From NCBI GenBank assembly GCA_022846075.1, contig AP025582.1, positions 1,240,001-1,304,000 of the forward strand: a stretch of DNA of 64,000 nt. Direction: 5' to 3'. This stretch comes from Oscillospiraceae bacterium (GTDB taxonomy: Bacteria > Bacillota > Clostridia > Oscillospirales > Oscillospiraceae). Positions 8,642-19,400 of the stretch are shown one piece after another. The stretch's first letter is position 1, and each line of letters starts with the position of its first letter. The notes under the pieces were generated by a model. It searched no databases. It was not told the DNA's origin and saw only the letters and a program-made list of their open reading frames with translations. Position numbers and translations under genes: made by a program.

Positions 8642-10090
8642 ATGAGCGCCATTTGGGACAAGCTCCACGAGGAGTGCGGGGTCTTCGGCCTCTACGACGT
8701 GGGGGACGTCGAGGACATCATCGCGGACACCTACTACGGCCTCTACGCCCTCCAGCACCGGGGGCAGGAGAGCTGCGGCATGGCGGTGAACGACGACGGG
8801 GTGATCCAGCTCCACAAGGACGTGGGGCTGGTCAGCGAGGTCTTTTCCCGGGAGGTGCTGGAGCGGCTGTCCCGGGGGAAAATGACGGTGGGGCACTGCC
8901 GCTACGCCACCACCGGCACCCGCAGCGCCTCCAACGCCCAGCCGCTGGTGGTGCGGCACGTGAAGGGCTCCATGGCCCTGGCCCACAACGGCAACCTCAC
9001 CAACGCCGCCGAGCTGCGGCGGGAGTACGAGATGCAGGGGGCCATCTTCCACTCCACCAGCGACACCGAGGTCATTGCCTACACCATTACCCGCCACCGG
9101 CTCAAGGCCGCCTCCATCCAGGAGGCGGTGGTGGGGGCCATGGCGGAGCTGAAAGGGGCGTACTCCCTGGTCATCATGTCCCCCCGGAAGCTCATCGCCG
9201 CCCGGGACCCTATGGGGTTCCGGCCCCTGTGTATGGGGCGGCTGGGGGAGAGCGTGGTCTTCGCCAGCGAGAGCTGCGCCCTGGACGCCATCGGCGCCGT
9301 GTTCGTCCGGGACATCGACCCGGGGGAGGTGGTGGTGGTCTCCGACGGGGGGAGCGTGGAGTCCATCCGCACCCACTGCACGGGGGAGCGGCGGGCCTTT
9401 TGCTCCTTTGAGTACATTTATTTTGCCCGCCCGGATTCCGTCATCGACGGCTCCGCCGTCCATACCGCCCGCCAGCGGGCGGGGGCCCTGCTGGCCCTCT
9501 CCCACCCCGTCCAGGCCGACGTGGTGGTGGGGGTGCCCGACTCCGGGCTGGATGCCGCCCTGGGCTACGCCCAGCAGAGCGGCATCCCCTACGGCATGGG
9601 CTTTTTGAAGAACAAGTACATCGGCCGTACCTTCATCGCCCCCAACCAAAAGCAGCGGGAGAACGACGTGCGCATCAAGCTGAACCCCATCGCCGCCACG
9701 GTGAAGGACAAGCGGGTGGTGCTGGTGGACGACTCCATCGTCCGGGGCACCACCAGTTTGAAGATCGTCAAGCTCCTGCGGGAGGCCGGGGCCAGGGAGG
9801 TCCACATGCGCCTGTCGGCGCCCCCCTTCCTCTACCCCTGCTACTTCGGCACCGACATCGACTCCAGCGAGAACCTCATCGCCTACAAGCACTCGGTGGA
9901 GGAGATTGCCCAGATCATCGGGGTGGACTCCCTGGGCTTCCTGCCCGTGGAGGACCTGCCCAAGCTCCCCGAGGGGGGCTGCGGCGGGCTGTGCGACGCC
10001 TGCTTCACCGGGAAATACCCGGTGGAGCCCCCCAAGGCCGGGGCCAAGAGCAAGTTTGAGAACAAATTCTCCGAGAGCACCGGGGATTGA
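8642..10090 (+). CDS. purF: Amidophosphoribosyltransferase
   Basis: 482 residues. The N-terminal Ntn glutaminase domain begins after a short propeptide: the sequence [11 protein letters not shown] places the catalytic Cys at residue 12 after expected removal of the first 11. The phosphoribosyltransferase domain has [14 protein letters not shown], the PRPP loop. A C-terminal [16 protein letters not shown] supplies cysteines expected for the [4Fe-4S] cluster of the Bacillus-type enzyme. It commits PRPP to purine synthesis and in relatives is feedback-inhibited by nucleotides. Confidence 0.97.
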   Translation: MSAIWDKLHEECGVFGLYDVGDVEDIIADTYYGLYALQHRGQESCGMAVNDDGVIQLHKDVGLVSEVFSREVLERLSRGKMTVGHCRYATTGTRSASNAQPLVVRHVKGSMALAHNGNLTNAAELRREYEMQGAIFHSTSDTEVIAYTITRHRLKAASIQEAVVGAMAELKGAYSLVIMSPRKLIAARDPMGFRPLCMGRLGESVVFASESCALDAIGAVFVRDIDPGEVVVVSDGGSVESIRTHCTGERRAFCSFEYIYFARPDSVIDGSAVHTARQRAGALLALSHPVQADVVVGVPDSGLDAALGYAQQSGIPYGMGFLKNKYIGRTFIAPNQKQRENDVRIKLNPIAATVKDKRVVLVDDSIVRGTTSLKIVKLLREAGAREVHMRLSAPPFLYPCYFGTDIDSSENLIAYKHSVEEIAQIIGVDSLGFLPVEDLPKLPEGGCGGLCDACFTGKYPVEPPKAGAKSKFENKFSESTGD

Positions 10091-10100
10091 GGAGGGCACC

Positions 10101-11138
10101 ATGGAGAAGAGTTTTTCCGAGAGCTACAAGGCCGCCGGGGTAGACATCACCGCCGGCTACCAGGCCGTGGAGCTGATGAAGGCCCACGTGGGCCGCACCA
10201 TGATACCCGGCGTGCTGGGGGGGCTGGGCGGCTTCGGCGGCCTCTTTGAGCTGGACGTTCAGGACATGCCCCACCCGGTGCTGGTCTCGGGCACCGACGG
10301 GGTGGGCACCAAGCTGAAGCTGGCCTTTTTGCTGGACAAGCACGACACCGTGGGCATCGACTGCGTGGCCATGTGCGTCAACGACGTGCTGGCCTGCGGG
10401 GCCAAGCCCCTGGTGTTCCTGGACTACATCGCCTGCGGGAAGAATGTTCCTGAGCGCGTCGCCGCCATCGTCTCCGGCGTGGCCGAGGGCTGTGTCCAGG
10501 CGGGCTGTGCCCTGGTGGGGGGCGAGACCGCCGAGATGCCCGGGTTCTACCCCGAGGAGGAGTACGATCTGGCGGGCTTCACCGTGGGGGCCGTGGACAA
10601 GGCGAAGATTCTGGACATCAACGAGATGCGGGCGGGGGACGTGATTTTGGCCCTGCCCTCCTCCGGCGTCCACTCCAACGGCTTCTCCCTGGTGCGGAAG
10701 GTCTTTGATTTGGAGGGGAAGGACCTCCACCGGCAGGTGCCCGAGCTCTCCGGCGAGCTGGGGCCGGCGCTGCTGGCCCCCACCAAAATCTACGTGAAGC
10801 CCGTCCTCAAGCTGATGGAGTCGGTGGCGGTCCACGGCGTCAGCCACATCACCGGCGGCGGGTTCTACGAGAACATCCCCCGCTGTCTCCCCGACGGCCT
10901 GGGGGCGAAAATCCAGCGGAAGGCCGTCCGGGTCCCGCCCCTCTTCGACCTCATCGCCAGGGAGGGGAATATCCCGGAGCGGGACATGTTCAACACCTTC
11001 AACATGGGAGTGGGTATGGCCCTGGTGGTGCCTGCCGCCGACGCGGACAAGGCCATTGCCGCCTTGAAAGCCGAGGGCCAGGATGCCTACCCCATGGGGG
11101 AGATCGTCCACGGTGAGAAGGGCGTGGCGCTGGTATGA
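10101..11138 (+). CDS. purM: Phosphoribosylformylglycinamidine cyclo-ligase (AIR synthetase)
   Basis: 345 residues from the ATG at 10101, with GGAGGG just upstream (10091-10096). The N-terminal ATP-binding half includes [31 protein letters not shown] and [19 protein letters not shown]. The C-terminal half has [14 protein letters not shown] and [16 protein letters not shown]. It closes the imidazole ring to form AIR. It overlaps purN by four bases (ATGA). Confidence 0.97.
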   Translation: MEKSFSESYKAAGVDITAGYQAVELMKAHVGRTMIPGVLGGLGGFGGLFELDVQDMPHPVLVSGTDGVGTKLKLAFLLDKHDTVGIDCVAMCVNDVLACGAKPLVFLDYIACGKNVPERVAAIVSGVAEGCVQAGCALVGGETAEMPGFYPEEEYDLAGFTVGAVDKAKILDINEMRAGDVILALPSSGVHSNGFSLVRKVFDLEGKDLHRQVPELSGELGPALLAPTKIYVKPVLKLMESVAVHGVSHITGGGFYENIPRCLPDGLGAKIQRKAVRVPPLFDLIAREGNIPERDMFNTFNMGVGMALVVPAADADKAIAALKAEGQDAYPMGEIVHGEKGVALV

Positions 11139-11770
11139 CCAACATCGCCGTGCTGGTCTCCGGGGGCGGCACCAACCTCCAGGCCCTCCTGGACGCCCAG
11201 AGCAGGGGGGAGCTTCCCGGCGGGCGTATCTCCCTGGTGGTGTCCAGCAAGCCCGGGGCCTATGCCCTGGAGCGGGCCGGGCGGGCCGGGGTAGAGGCCG
11301 TCACGGTGGCCCGGGGGGACTACCCGGACACCGACGCCTTCTGCGCCGCCCTGCTGGACGTGTTGGCCGCCCACGACACCGGCCTTGTGGTTCTGGCGGG
11401 CTTTTTGTCCATCCTGAACGGGGCCTTTATTGCCGCCTATGAAAACCGTATCATCAACGTCCACCCCAGCCTCATCCCCGCCTTCTGCGGAAAGGGTTAT
11501 TACGGCCTGAAGGTCCATGAGGCGGCCCTGGAGCGGGGGGTAAAGGTCACCGGCGCCACCGTCCACTTCGTCAACGAGGGGGCGGACGAGGGGCCCATCA
11601 TCCTGCAAAAGGCGGTGGACGTCCTGCCGGGAGACACCCCGGAAACACTGCAAAAGCGGGTCATGGAGGAGGCGGAGTGGAAGCTACTGCCCCGGGCCGC
11701 GGCCCTCTTCTGCGCCGGACGGCTGGCCGTGGAGGGCAGGACGGTACGAATCAAGGAGGATGGCGTATGA
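11135..11770 (+). CDS. purN: Phosphoribosylglycinamide formyltransferase
   Basis: 211 residues. The formyltransferase fold shows [17 protein letters not shown] at the N terminus (phosphate loop), VLAGFLSIL and [12 protein letters not shown] with the catalytic Asn and His, and [19 protein letters not shown] with the catalytic Asp. It uses 10-formyl-THF to formylate GAR. Its end overlaps the next small gene by four bases. Confidence 0.95.
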   Translation: MTNIAVLVSGGGTNLQALLDAQSRGELPGGRISLVVSSKPGAYALERAGRAGVEAVTVARGDYPDTDAFCAALLDVLAAHDTGLVVLAGFLSILNGAFIAAYENRIINVHPSLIPAFCGKGYYGLKVHEAALERGVKVTGATVHFVNEGADEGPIILQKAVDVLPGDTPETLQKRVMEEAEWKLLPRAAALFCAGRLAVEGRTVRIKEDGV

Positions 11771-12027
11771 AGCCGATGGAACGCCTGGTGGGCGTGGTCG
11801 CCGCCGGGTTTTTGCTCCTGTTTGGGGTTTATTTGACTTACGGTTACCATTTTGGCCCATTTGGGCAGATCTCTCTGGTAGTTGGCGGGGCCGCCGTGAT
11901 TGCCGGGCTTGTGGTTTTGGTGCGTGAGGTGGGCCTTTACATTTTTCATCTGCTTCCCCCGGAGGATTTCACCGGGAGCGAGCCCACAAAGAAAGAAGAG
12001 GGTGAAGAACATGGAACAACTGACTGA
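11767..12027 (+). CDS. Small two-helix membrane protein in the purine operon
   Basis: 86 residues. Two hydrophobic stretches (about residues 7-26 and 35-58) are visible as VGVVAAGFLLLFGVYL and ISLVVGGAAVIAGLVVLV, followed by a charged tail ending EEGEEHGTTD. It overlaps purN at its start and the IMP cyclohydrolase gene at its end, so it is co-transcribed and probably co-translated with them. I do not recognise a family. A link to purine metabolism is implied only by position. Confidence 0.65.
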   Translation: MKPMERLVGVVAAGFLLLFGVYLTYGYHFGPFGQISLVVGGAAVIAGLVVLVREVGLYIFHLLPPEDFTGSEPTKKEEGEEHGTTD

Positions 12028-12712
12028 GCTTTTGGCCGCCAACCCCTATCCCGGCCGGGGCATCGCCCTGGGGCGGTCCGCCGATGGGAAACGGGCGGTT
12101 GTCATCTATTTCATCATGGGCCGCAGCGAGAACAGCCGCAACCGGGTCTTTGAGGAGACCGCCGACGGCATACGCACCAGAGCTTTTGACGAGAGCAAAA
12201 TGACCGATCCCTCCCTCATTATTTACCACCCGGTGCGGACGTTTGGCCGTGGACTGGTGGTGACCAACGGGGACCAGACCGACACCGTAGTGGAATTTTT
12301 GAGGGAAGGAAGGCCCTTTGAGCAGGCCCTCCGCACCAGGGAATTCGAGCCGGACGGCCCCAACTGGACCCCCCGCATTTCCGGCCTGCTGGCTCCGGAT
12401 GGGAGCTATAAGCTCTCCATCCTGAAGGCGGCCGACGCCGTGGGCTCCGCCTGTGTGCGGGAGACCTTCGAATATCCCGCGCTCCCCGGCACCGGGCACT
12501 TCATCAGCACCTATGAGACCGACGGCGACCCGCTGCCCTCCTTCCGGGGGGAGCCGAAGGCCGTTTCCCTGGGAAATGAGGACGTCCAAGCCCTGGCGGA
12601 CCAGGTGTGGGCCGCCCTCAACGCGGACAACAAGGTTTCCCTTTTCGTCCGCACAGTGGAGTTGGAGACCGGGAAGGTCGAAACCGCCATCATCAACAAA
12701 CACCAGGCATAA
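12011..12712 (+). CDS. IMP cyclohydrolase, PurO type
   Basis: 233 residues from the ATG at 12011, preceded by GGTGAAGAAC. The start ANPYPGRGIALGRSADGKR and the following YFIMGRSENSRNRVF match the stand-alone IMP cyclohydrolase (PurO-like, COG3363) family rather than the MGS-like cyclohydrolase half of ordinary PurH. It would close FAICAR to IMP, the last step of the pathway. Two genes later comes a formyltransferase without a cyclohydrolase domain, so the two genes together replace bifunctional PurH. Confidence 0.85.
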   Translation: MEQLTELLAANPYPGRGIALGRSADGKRAVVIYFIMGRSENSRNRVFEETADGIRTRAFDESKMTDPSLIIYHPVRTFGRGLVVTNGDQTDTVVEFLREGRPFEQALRTREFEPDGPNWTPRISGLLAPDGSYKLSILKAADAVGSACVRETFEYPALPGTGHFISTYETDGDPLPSFRGEPKAVSLGNEDVQALADQVWAALNADNKVSLFVRTVELETGKVETAIINKHQA

Positions 12713-12727
12713 GAGGAGATTAAAGCC

Positions 12728-13750
12728 GTGCCTAAGGGAGATAAATACGCGGTTTTGACCGATTATCTGATAAGAAACGGCGGAGAAAGACGGTCCATGA
12801 CCTTTGATATGCTGGAGGGGCTCTGCGGTCTGCCCGCTTCCGCGTATCAATATCCCGCCTGCTGGGTCAATTCTGCCCAAAACTCTCTGTGCCATGGTTG
12901 GCTTTTGGCCGGTTATGTGGTAGAGCGGTGCTCCATTCCCGCCCGGCAGGTCACGTTCCGCCGGAACCCGGAACTGGCAAGGGAATATTTGGAACGGGAG
13001 GGCCGCCGTGCGCCCGGCTGTGGACCTTCCCGAAGGCGGACGGCCTCCGCGGATAAGGGAGTGGAGCCGGAAGCTCTGCTGAGGGCGGGAGAGGGCTTCC
13101 TGGAGCGGATGGAGGATGACCCTCACGCCCGTTATCGGTCCTGGGAACACTGTTATTTGGCTTTCTCCGCCGCCCGGAAGGGATCGGCGGACCTGGACTT
13201 TCTGTCCCTCCATCTGGCCTGGTATTTGGCTAGCTGGGGGATGCTGCGGGGTGGGGCCTTTCTACTGCAAAAGGACTACAAGATACATCTTCCGGCGGTG
13301 GCGCTTCTTTTGGAGGGCCGCTGGTCCTCTCTGACGGAGCTGGACCGGGGATCGCTGGCGCGGGGCGACTTTGCCGGGCAAGTGATGGAGCTGTCAGGAG
13401 AACTGAGCCAAACCTACCGCAGGGAGGCGGGGGAGACGCCCTCAGACACGCTGCTGACCAAGATCCTTTTGGGTACGCTGGGCTGCGCCCCGGCCTATGA
13501 CCGCTATTTCAAATGGGCGGCCCGGGAGACCGGGGTGGCGCACGGAGCCTTTTCCGAAGGCTCTCTTCAAGCGCTGGGACGGCTCTATGCCGGGCATTGG
13601 GAGGCCTGGGAGGCCCTGCGGGAGAAGTGCTCCCGGCGGATCGTATATCCGCCGATGAAGATCATAGATATGTGTCTCTTTCAGTATGGCCTGGAGCGCC
13701 AGCCCAAGCTTGGGGCGGGAAAGGAAGAGGCAGATCAAGTATTTGTCTGA
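12728..13750 (+). CDS. Hypothetical protein with DUF7662-like N terminus
   Basis: 340 residues from a GTG with an AGGAGAT-like site upstream. Residues 1-75 (KYAVLTDYLIRNGG, then SMTFDMLEGLCG and WVNSAQNSLCHGWLLAGY) resemble a small DUF7662-type domain often found in short stand-alone proteins. The remaining 260 residues are rich in Trp, Leu and charged residues, probably helical, and I do not recognise them. It sits between the two genes for the last purine steps, but nothing suggests an enzymatic role there. Confidence 0.6.
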   Translation: MPKGDKYAVLTDYLIRNGGERRSMTFDMLEGLCGLPASAYQYPACWVNSAQNSLCHGWLLAGYVVERCSIPARQVTFRRNPELAREYLEREGRRAPGCGPSRRRTASADKGVEPEALLRAGEGFLERMEDDPHARYRSWEHCYLAFSAARKGSADLDFLSLHLAWYLASWGMLRGGAFLLQKDYKIHLPAVALLLEGRWSSLTELDRGSLARGDFAGQVMELSGELSQTYRREAGETPSDTLLTKILLGTLGCAPAYDRYFKWAARETGVAHGAFSEGSLQALGRLYAGHWEAWEALREKCSRRIVYPPMKIIDMCLFQYGLERQPKLGAGKEEADQVFV

Positions 13751-13770
13751 TCAGGAAAGGAATGTGACAA

Positions 13771-14949
13771 ATGACCGAACTGGAACTGAAATACGGCTGC
13801 AACCCCAACCAGAAGCCCGCCCGCATTTTCATGGAGGAGGGGGAGCTGCCCGTTACCGTGCTCAACGGCAAGCCGGGCTACATCAACTTCATGGACGCCC
13901 TCAACTCCTGGCAGTTGGTGCGGGAGGCAAAGCAGGCCACCGGTCTGCCCGCCGCCGCCTCCTTCAAGCATGTCTCCCCGGCGGGGGCGGCCCTGGGCCT
14001 GCCTTTGGACGACGTATTGAAGCGGATGTACTTCGTGGACGACGCCATTGAATTGACCCCCATCGCCTGCGCCTACGCCCGGGCCCGGGGGGCGGACCGC
14101 ATGAGCTCTTACGGCGACTGGGCCGCCCTGTCCGACGTGTGCGACGAGGCCACTGCCAAACTCCTCCAGCACGAGGTGTCCGACGGCGTCATCGCCCCCG
14201 GCTACACCGAAGCCGCCCTGGAAATCTTGAAGGGGAAGAAAAAGGGCAATTACAACGTGGTTCAGATCGACCCCGCCTATGAGCCCCCCGCGCTGGAGCG
14301 CAAGCAGGTTTTCGGGGTGGTCTTCGAGCAGGGGCACAACACCGTGACCTTCGGGGAAGAGGCCTTCGCCAACATGCCCACCCGCAACAAGACCCTGACG
14401 GCGGAGCAGAAGCGGGACCTCATCCTCTGCCTTATTACCCTCAAGTACACCCAATCCAACTCCGTGTGCTACGCCAGCGGCGGGCAGGTCATCGGCGTGG
14501 GGGCCGGCCAGCAGAGCCGCATCCACTGCACCCGCCTGGCGGGGAACAAGGCGGATCTATGGCAGCTGCGCCACCACCCCAAGGTGCTGGGCCTGCCCTT
14601 CCTGCCCACCCTGGGCCGGGCGGACCGGGACAACACGGTGGACTTGTACCTCTCCGACGAGGAGAGCGGCGACGTGCTGGACGAGGGCAAGTGGCAGAGC
14701 CGCTTCACCGTCCGCCCGGAGCCCTTCACCAGCGCCGAAAAGCGGGCCTATCTGGACACCGTCACCGGCGTGTGCCTGGGCTCCGACGCCTTCTTCCCCT
14801 TCGGGGACAACGTGGAGCGGGCCCACCGCAGCGGCGTCACCGCCATTGTCCAGCCCGGCGGGTCCATCCGGGACGACAACGTGATCGAGACCTGTGACAA
14901 GTACGGTATCGCCATGGCCTTCAACGGGCTGCGGCTGTTCCATCATTAA
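13771..14949 (+). CDS. AICAR formyltransferase (monofunctional PurH-like)
   Basis: 392 residues with AGGAATG before the ATG. The sequence starts LELKYGCNPNQKPARI, contains SFKHVSPAGAALG (catalytic Lys-His region of the transformylase) and QSNSVCYASGGQVIGVGAGQ, and ends with GVTAIVQPGGSIRDDNVI. It lacks the N-terminal MGS-like IMP cyclohydrolase domain of normal PurH. It transfers a formyl group from 10-formyl-THF to AICAR. It works with the PurO-type enzyme encoded upstream. Confidence 0.92.
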   Translation: MTELELKYGCNPNQKPARIFMEEGELPVTVLNGKPGYINFMDALNSWQLVREAKQATGLPAAASFKHVSPAGAALGLPLDDVLKRMYFVDDAIELTPIACAYARARGADRMSSYGDWAALSDVCDEATAKLLQHEVSDGVIAPGYTEAALEILKGKKKGNYNVVQIDPAYEPPALERKQVFGVVFEQGHNTVTFGEEAFANMPTRNKTLTAEQKRDLILCLITLKYTQSNSVCYASGGQVIGVGAGQQSRIHCTRLAGNKADLWQLRHHPKVLGLPFLPTLGRADRDNTVDLYLSDEESGDVLDEGKWQSRFTVRPEPFTSAEKRAYLDTVTGVCLGSDAFFPFGDNVERAHRSGVTAIVQPGGSIRDDNVIETCDKYGIAMAFNGLRLFHH

Positions 14950-14957
14950 GGCGCAAA

Positions 14958-15158
14958 CGGGCGGATGCTATCCGCCCCTACAGGGGTATTCGTGCCGGCG
15001 TGGGTTCGGATGCGAGCCGCCCCGACAAGGGTATCCGCGCTGGCGTGGGTTTGGATGTGAGCCGGCCCGACAGGGGTATCCGCGCTGGCGTAGGTTCGGA
15101 TGCGAGTAGTTCCGAAAAGGGCAAATGCGTTGGCGTAGGGGCGGATAGCATCCGCCCG
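14958..15158. repeat. REP/MITE-like element with 23-bp terminal inverted repeats
   Basis: The 23 bases at 14958-14980 are an exact inverted copy of 15136-15158, and each is itself nearly palindromic around a GGGCGGAT/ATCCGCCC core. Between them lie about four imperfect 45-bp tandem units sharing GGGTATCCGCGCTGGCGT and GGTTCGGATGCGAG. The element fills the gap between the formyltransferase gene and purD and has no coding capacity. GGGCGGAT-type repeats are frequent between genes in Oscillospiraceae, as far as I recall. It could act as a processing or attenuation site. Confidence 0.85.
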
Positions 15159-15192
15159 TTGAGCTTCACATGACACAAAAGGGTGTGTTGAA

Positions 15193-16476
15193 ATGAAAAT
15201 TTTAGTGGTCGGCGGCGGCGGGCGGGAGCACGCCATTCTCCGCAAGCTGAAAGAAAACCCGGAGGTGACCGAGCTTTACGCCGCCCCCGGCAATGGCGGC
15301 ATCGGCTATGACGCCGTGCGGGTGCCCATCCCCGCCACCGACGTGGAGGCCATCGCCAAATGGTGTTCCCTGGAGGGGATGGACTACGTGGTGGTGGCCC
15401 CGGACGACCCCCTGGCCCTAGGGTTGGTGGATCTCCTAGAGGAGCGGGGCATCCCCGCCTTCGGCCCCAACAGGGCCGCCGCCCGCATCGAGGCCAGCAA
15501 GGCCTTCGCCAAGGACCTGATGAAAAAGTACCACATCCCCACCGCCGCCTACGAGACCTTCACGGACGTGGAGCGGGCCAAGGCCTATCTGGAGCACAAC
15601 GACGCCTGGCCCATCGTGGTGAAGGCCGACGGCCTGGCCTTGGGCAAGGGCGTGCTCATCTGCCAGGACAGGGCCGAGGCCCTCGCCGCCGTGGAGGAGA
15701 TGATGGTGGGGGGGAAGTTCGGCGCCTCGGGGGCCACGGTGGTCATTGAGGAGTTTTTGACCGGCCCGGAGGTCTCCGTCCTCTCCTTTACCGACGGCAA
15801 GACCCTGGTGCCCATGGTATCCTCCATGGACCACAAGCGGGCCCTGGACGGGGACCGGGGGCTCAACACCGGGGGCATGGGCACCGTCGCCCCCAACCCC
15901 TACTACACCCCGGAGATTGCCGCCGAGTGCATGGAGAAGATTTTCCTTCCCACCATGGAGGCCATGAACGCCGAGGGGCGGACCTTCAAGGGCTGTCTCT
16001 ACTTTGGGCTGATGCTCACCCCCAAGGGCCCCAAGGTCATCGAGTACAACTGCCGCTTCGGCGACCCGGAGACCCAGGTGGTGCTCCCTCTGTTGGAGAC
16101 CGACCTCTACACCGTTATGCGGGCGGTGACCGACGGCACTCTGGGGGAGCTGGACGTGAGGTTTTCCCAGAGGCACGCCGCCTGCGTGGTGCTGGCCTCC
16201 GGAGGCTACCCCGGCGCATATGACAAGGGCATCCCCATTACGGGCCTCACGAAGGGTCAGCTCTCCGACTCTGAGGCCGCCGTCTACCACGCCGGCACAG
16301 CACTGGAGGGGGAGGCCCTTGTGACGGCAGGGGGCAGGGTCCTGGGGGTCACCGCCCTGGGGGACACCCTGGAGGAGGCCATTTCCAAAGCCTATGACGC
16401 CGTAAAGGGGATCTCCTTTGCGGGGATGCACAAGCGAAACGACATCGGGGCCAGGGCGCTGGCCGCGAAAAACTAG
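15193..16476 (+). CDS. purD: Phosphoribosylamine-glycine ligase
   Basis: 427 residues. The N-terminal dinucleotide-like strand MKILVVGGGGREHAILRKL is followed by an ATP-grasp domain with VVKADGLALGKGVLIC, VVIEEFLTGPEVSVLSFTDG and VIEYNCRFGDPETQVVLPLL (metal-binding Glu/Asn). It ligates glycine to phosphoribosylamine. It lies just after the repeat element, 34 bases from the inverted repeat, and 11 bases before purL. Confidence 0.96.
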   Translation: MKILVVGGGGREHAILRKLKENPEVTELYAAPGNGGIGYDAVRVPIPATDVEAIAKWCSLEGMDYVVVAPDDPLALGLVDLLEERGIPAFGPNRAAARIEASKAFAKDLMKKYHIPTAAYETFTDVERAKAYLEHNDAWPIVVKADGLALGKGVLICQDRAEALAAVEEMMVGGKFGASGATVVIEEFLTGPEVSVLSFTDGKTLVPMVSSMDHKRALDGDRGLNTGGMGTVAPNPYYTPEIAAECMEKIFLPTMEAMNAEGRTFKGCLYFGLMLTPKGPKVIEYNCRFGDPETQVVLPLLETDLYTVMRAVTDGTLGELDVRFSQRHAACVVLASGGYPGAYDKGIPITGLTKGQLSDSEAAVYHAGTALEGEALVTAGGRVLGVTALGDTLEEAISKAYDAVKGISFAGMHKRNDIGARALAAKN

Positions 16477-16487
16477 GAGGGACGTCC

Positions 16488-19400
16488 ATGGTCTACCGTG
16501 TTTACGCCGAAAAGAAGGCCCCCTACGCCGTGGAGGCCAAGGCCCTGCTGGAGGAGCTGCGGAGCCTGCTGGGCATCGGGAGCCTGGACGGTCTGCGCAT
16601 CCTGAACCGCTACGACGTGGAGGGGGTGGACGAGGCCCTCTTCCGCCGGTGCGTCCCCGTGGTGTTTTCCGAGCCCGCCGTGGACGAGGTTTACGACCAC
16701 CTGCCCCAGGGGGACTTCACTGTGTTCGCCGTGGAATACCTGCCCGGCCAGTTCGACCAGCGGGCGGCCTCGGCCAGCGAGTGCGTCCAGCTCATCTCCG
16801 CCGGGGAGCGTCCGGCGGTGCGCTCGGCCAAGGTGTACCTCCTCGCCGGGGCGCTGTCGGCGGAGGATGTGGAGCGGGTCAAGGGGTATGTCATCAACCC
16901 CGTGGAGGCCCGGGAGGCGTCCCTGGACAGGCCGGACACCCTTGCGGCGCAATATGACGCCCCGGAGACCGTGGCCGTCCTGGAGGGCTTCAACGCCCTG
17001 GACGCCGACGGCCTTGCCAAGCTGGGGGAGGAGATGGGCCTCGCCATGGACGGGGCCGACCTGGCCTTCTGCCAGGGCTATTTTCAAAAAGAGGGCCGGG
17101 ACCCCACCGTCACCGAGGTACGGGTGCTGGACACCTACTGGTCCGACCACTGCCGCCACACCACCTTCGGCACCATCCTGGACGAGGTGACGGTGGAGGA
17201 ACCGGCGGTAAAGGAGGCCTGGGACCTCTACTTGAAGCTCCGGGCCGAGACGGGCCGGGAGAAGAAGCCCGTCTGCCTCATGGACCTGGCCACCATCGGG
17301 GCCAAGTATCTCAAGCAGAAGGGCATCTTAAAAAACCTGGACGAGAGCGACGAGATCAACGCCTGCTCCGTCCGCATCCAGGTGGACAACGGCGGGAAAA
17401 TGGAGGACTGGCTCCTCCTCTTCAAGAACGAGACCCACAACCACCCCACCGAAATCGAGCCCTTCGGCGGCGCGGCCACCTGCATCGGTGGGGCCATCCG
17501 GGACCCCCTGGCCAACCGGGGCTATGTCTTTTCCGCCATGCGGGTCACCGGTGCGGGAGACCCCCTGGTCCCGGTGGAGGAGACCCTGGCGGGCAAGCTG
17601 CCCCAGCGCAAGCTGGTGACCACCGCCGCCCAGGGCTATTCCAGCTACGGCAACCAGATCGGCCTGGCCACCGGCCAGGTCACCGAGCTGTATCACCCTG
17701 GCTACGTGGCCAAGCGCATGGAGATCGGGGCGGTGATGGGGGCGGTGCCCGAGGCCAACGTCCGGCGGGAGGAGCCCGCCCCCGGCGACGTGGTGATCCT
17801 CCTGGGGGGCCGCACGGGCCGGGACGGCTGCGGCGGGGCCACCGGCTCCTCCAAGGCCCACAAGCTGGAGAGCCTGGAGAGCTGTGGGGCGGAGGTCCAG
17901 AAGGGCAACGCCCCCGAGGAGCGCAAGCTCCAGCGGATGTTCCGTGATCCGGAGGCCACCCGACTCATCAAGCGCTGCAACGACTTCGGCGCGGGCGGTG
18001 TGTCCGTAGCCGTTGGGGAGCTGGCCGACGGCCTTATTATCGACCTGGACGCCGTGCCCAAGAAATATGAGGGCTTGGACGGCACCGAGCTGGCCATCTC
18101 CGAGAGCCAGGAGCGCATGGCGGTGGTGGTGGAGGCCAGGGAGGCCGACGCCTTCATCGCCCTGGCCCATGGGGAAAACCTGGAGGCCACGGTGGTAGCT
18201 GTGGTCACCGAGGCGCCCCGGATGGTGATGAAATGGAAGGGCAACACCGTCTGCGACATCGCCCGGAGCTTCCTGGCCTCCAACGGAGCTGAGAAGCACG
18301 CGAAGGCGGTCATTTCCGCTCCCCGGGAGGTGGTGGAGGACCATTCCGCCACTCCCCTCCCGGAGCGGCTTCACGCTCTGGTCACCGACCTGAACGTCTG
18401 CTCCCAGCAGGGGCTTGCCCAGCGGTTCGACTCCACCATCGGGGCGGCCACCGTGCTGATGCCCTTTGGCGGCAGGTACCAGAAGACCCCCGCCCAGGTC
18501 ATGGCTCACAAGCTGCCCGTGGCGGGGGAGACCGGTACCTGCGCCGGCATGGCCTTCGGCTTCGACCCCTTCGTCAGCGAGCGCGACGAGTTCCGGGGGG
18601 CCTGGCTGGCGGTGTGCGAGAGCGTGGCCAAGCTGACGGCGGCGGGCTTCCAGAGGGAAAAGATGTACCTCACCTTCCAGGAGTATTTCAAGCGCCTGGG
18701 AACGGACCCGGAGCGGTGGGGCAGCCCCCTGGCCGCCCTCCTGGGGGCCCTCAAGGCCCAGCTGGACCTGGGGGTGGCCGCCATCGGCGGCAAGGACTCC
18801 ATGTCCGGCACCTTCGAGCACATCGACGTGCCTCCCACCCTGGTATCCTTCGCCGTGGCCTCCGGGGCGGCGGGAAACGTGATCTCCCCCGAGTTCAAGG
18901 CCCCCGGACACCGGGTGGTCCTGCTGGCGCCGGAGTACGACGGCTTCCTGCCCACGGCGGAGAGCTTTAACGCCCTCTGCGCCAAGCTGGAAGGGCTGAT
19001 TTCGGAGAAACAGGTCCTCTCCGCCTGGGCGGTGGTCCACGGCGGCGTGGCCGAGGGCATCTTCAAGATGTGTCTGGGCAACCGCGTCGGCTTTGCCGGG
19101 AGCGTGGACGTTTATACCCTCTTCGCCGTCCGCCGGGGGGCCTTCCTTCTGGAGCTGGCGGAGGGCGCCGAGGACGTGGGCCTTCTCCTGGGCCGCACCA
19201 TGGAGGAGTATACCTTTACTGCAGATGGCGGAAGCGCCGACCTGGCGGAGTTGGAGCTGGCCTACGAGGCCAGGCTGGCCCCGGTTTTCCCCCTCACGGC
19301 GGCGGGGGAGGGGGAGGCCCCCACCCTCTCCAGCGGGGTGAAGCCTCTGGCCGCCCCCGGCCTCCACATTGCCAAGCCCCGGGTGCTCATCCCGGTCTTC

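Noticed and set aside
14958-15158. A CRISPR array
   Set aside because: The 45-bp units are tandem and imperfect with no unique spacers, and no cas genes are nearby.
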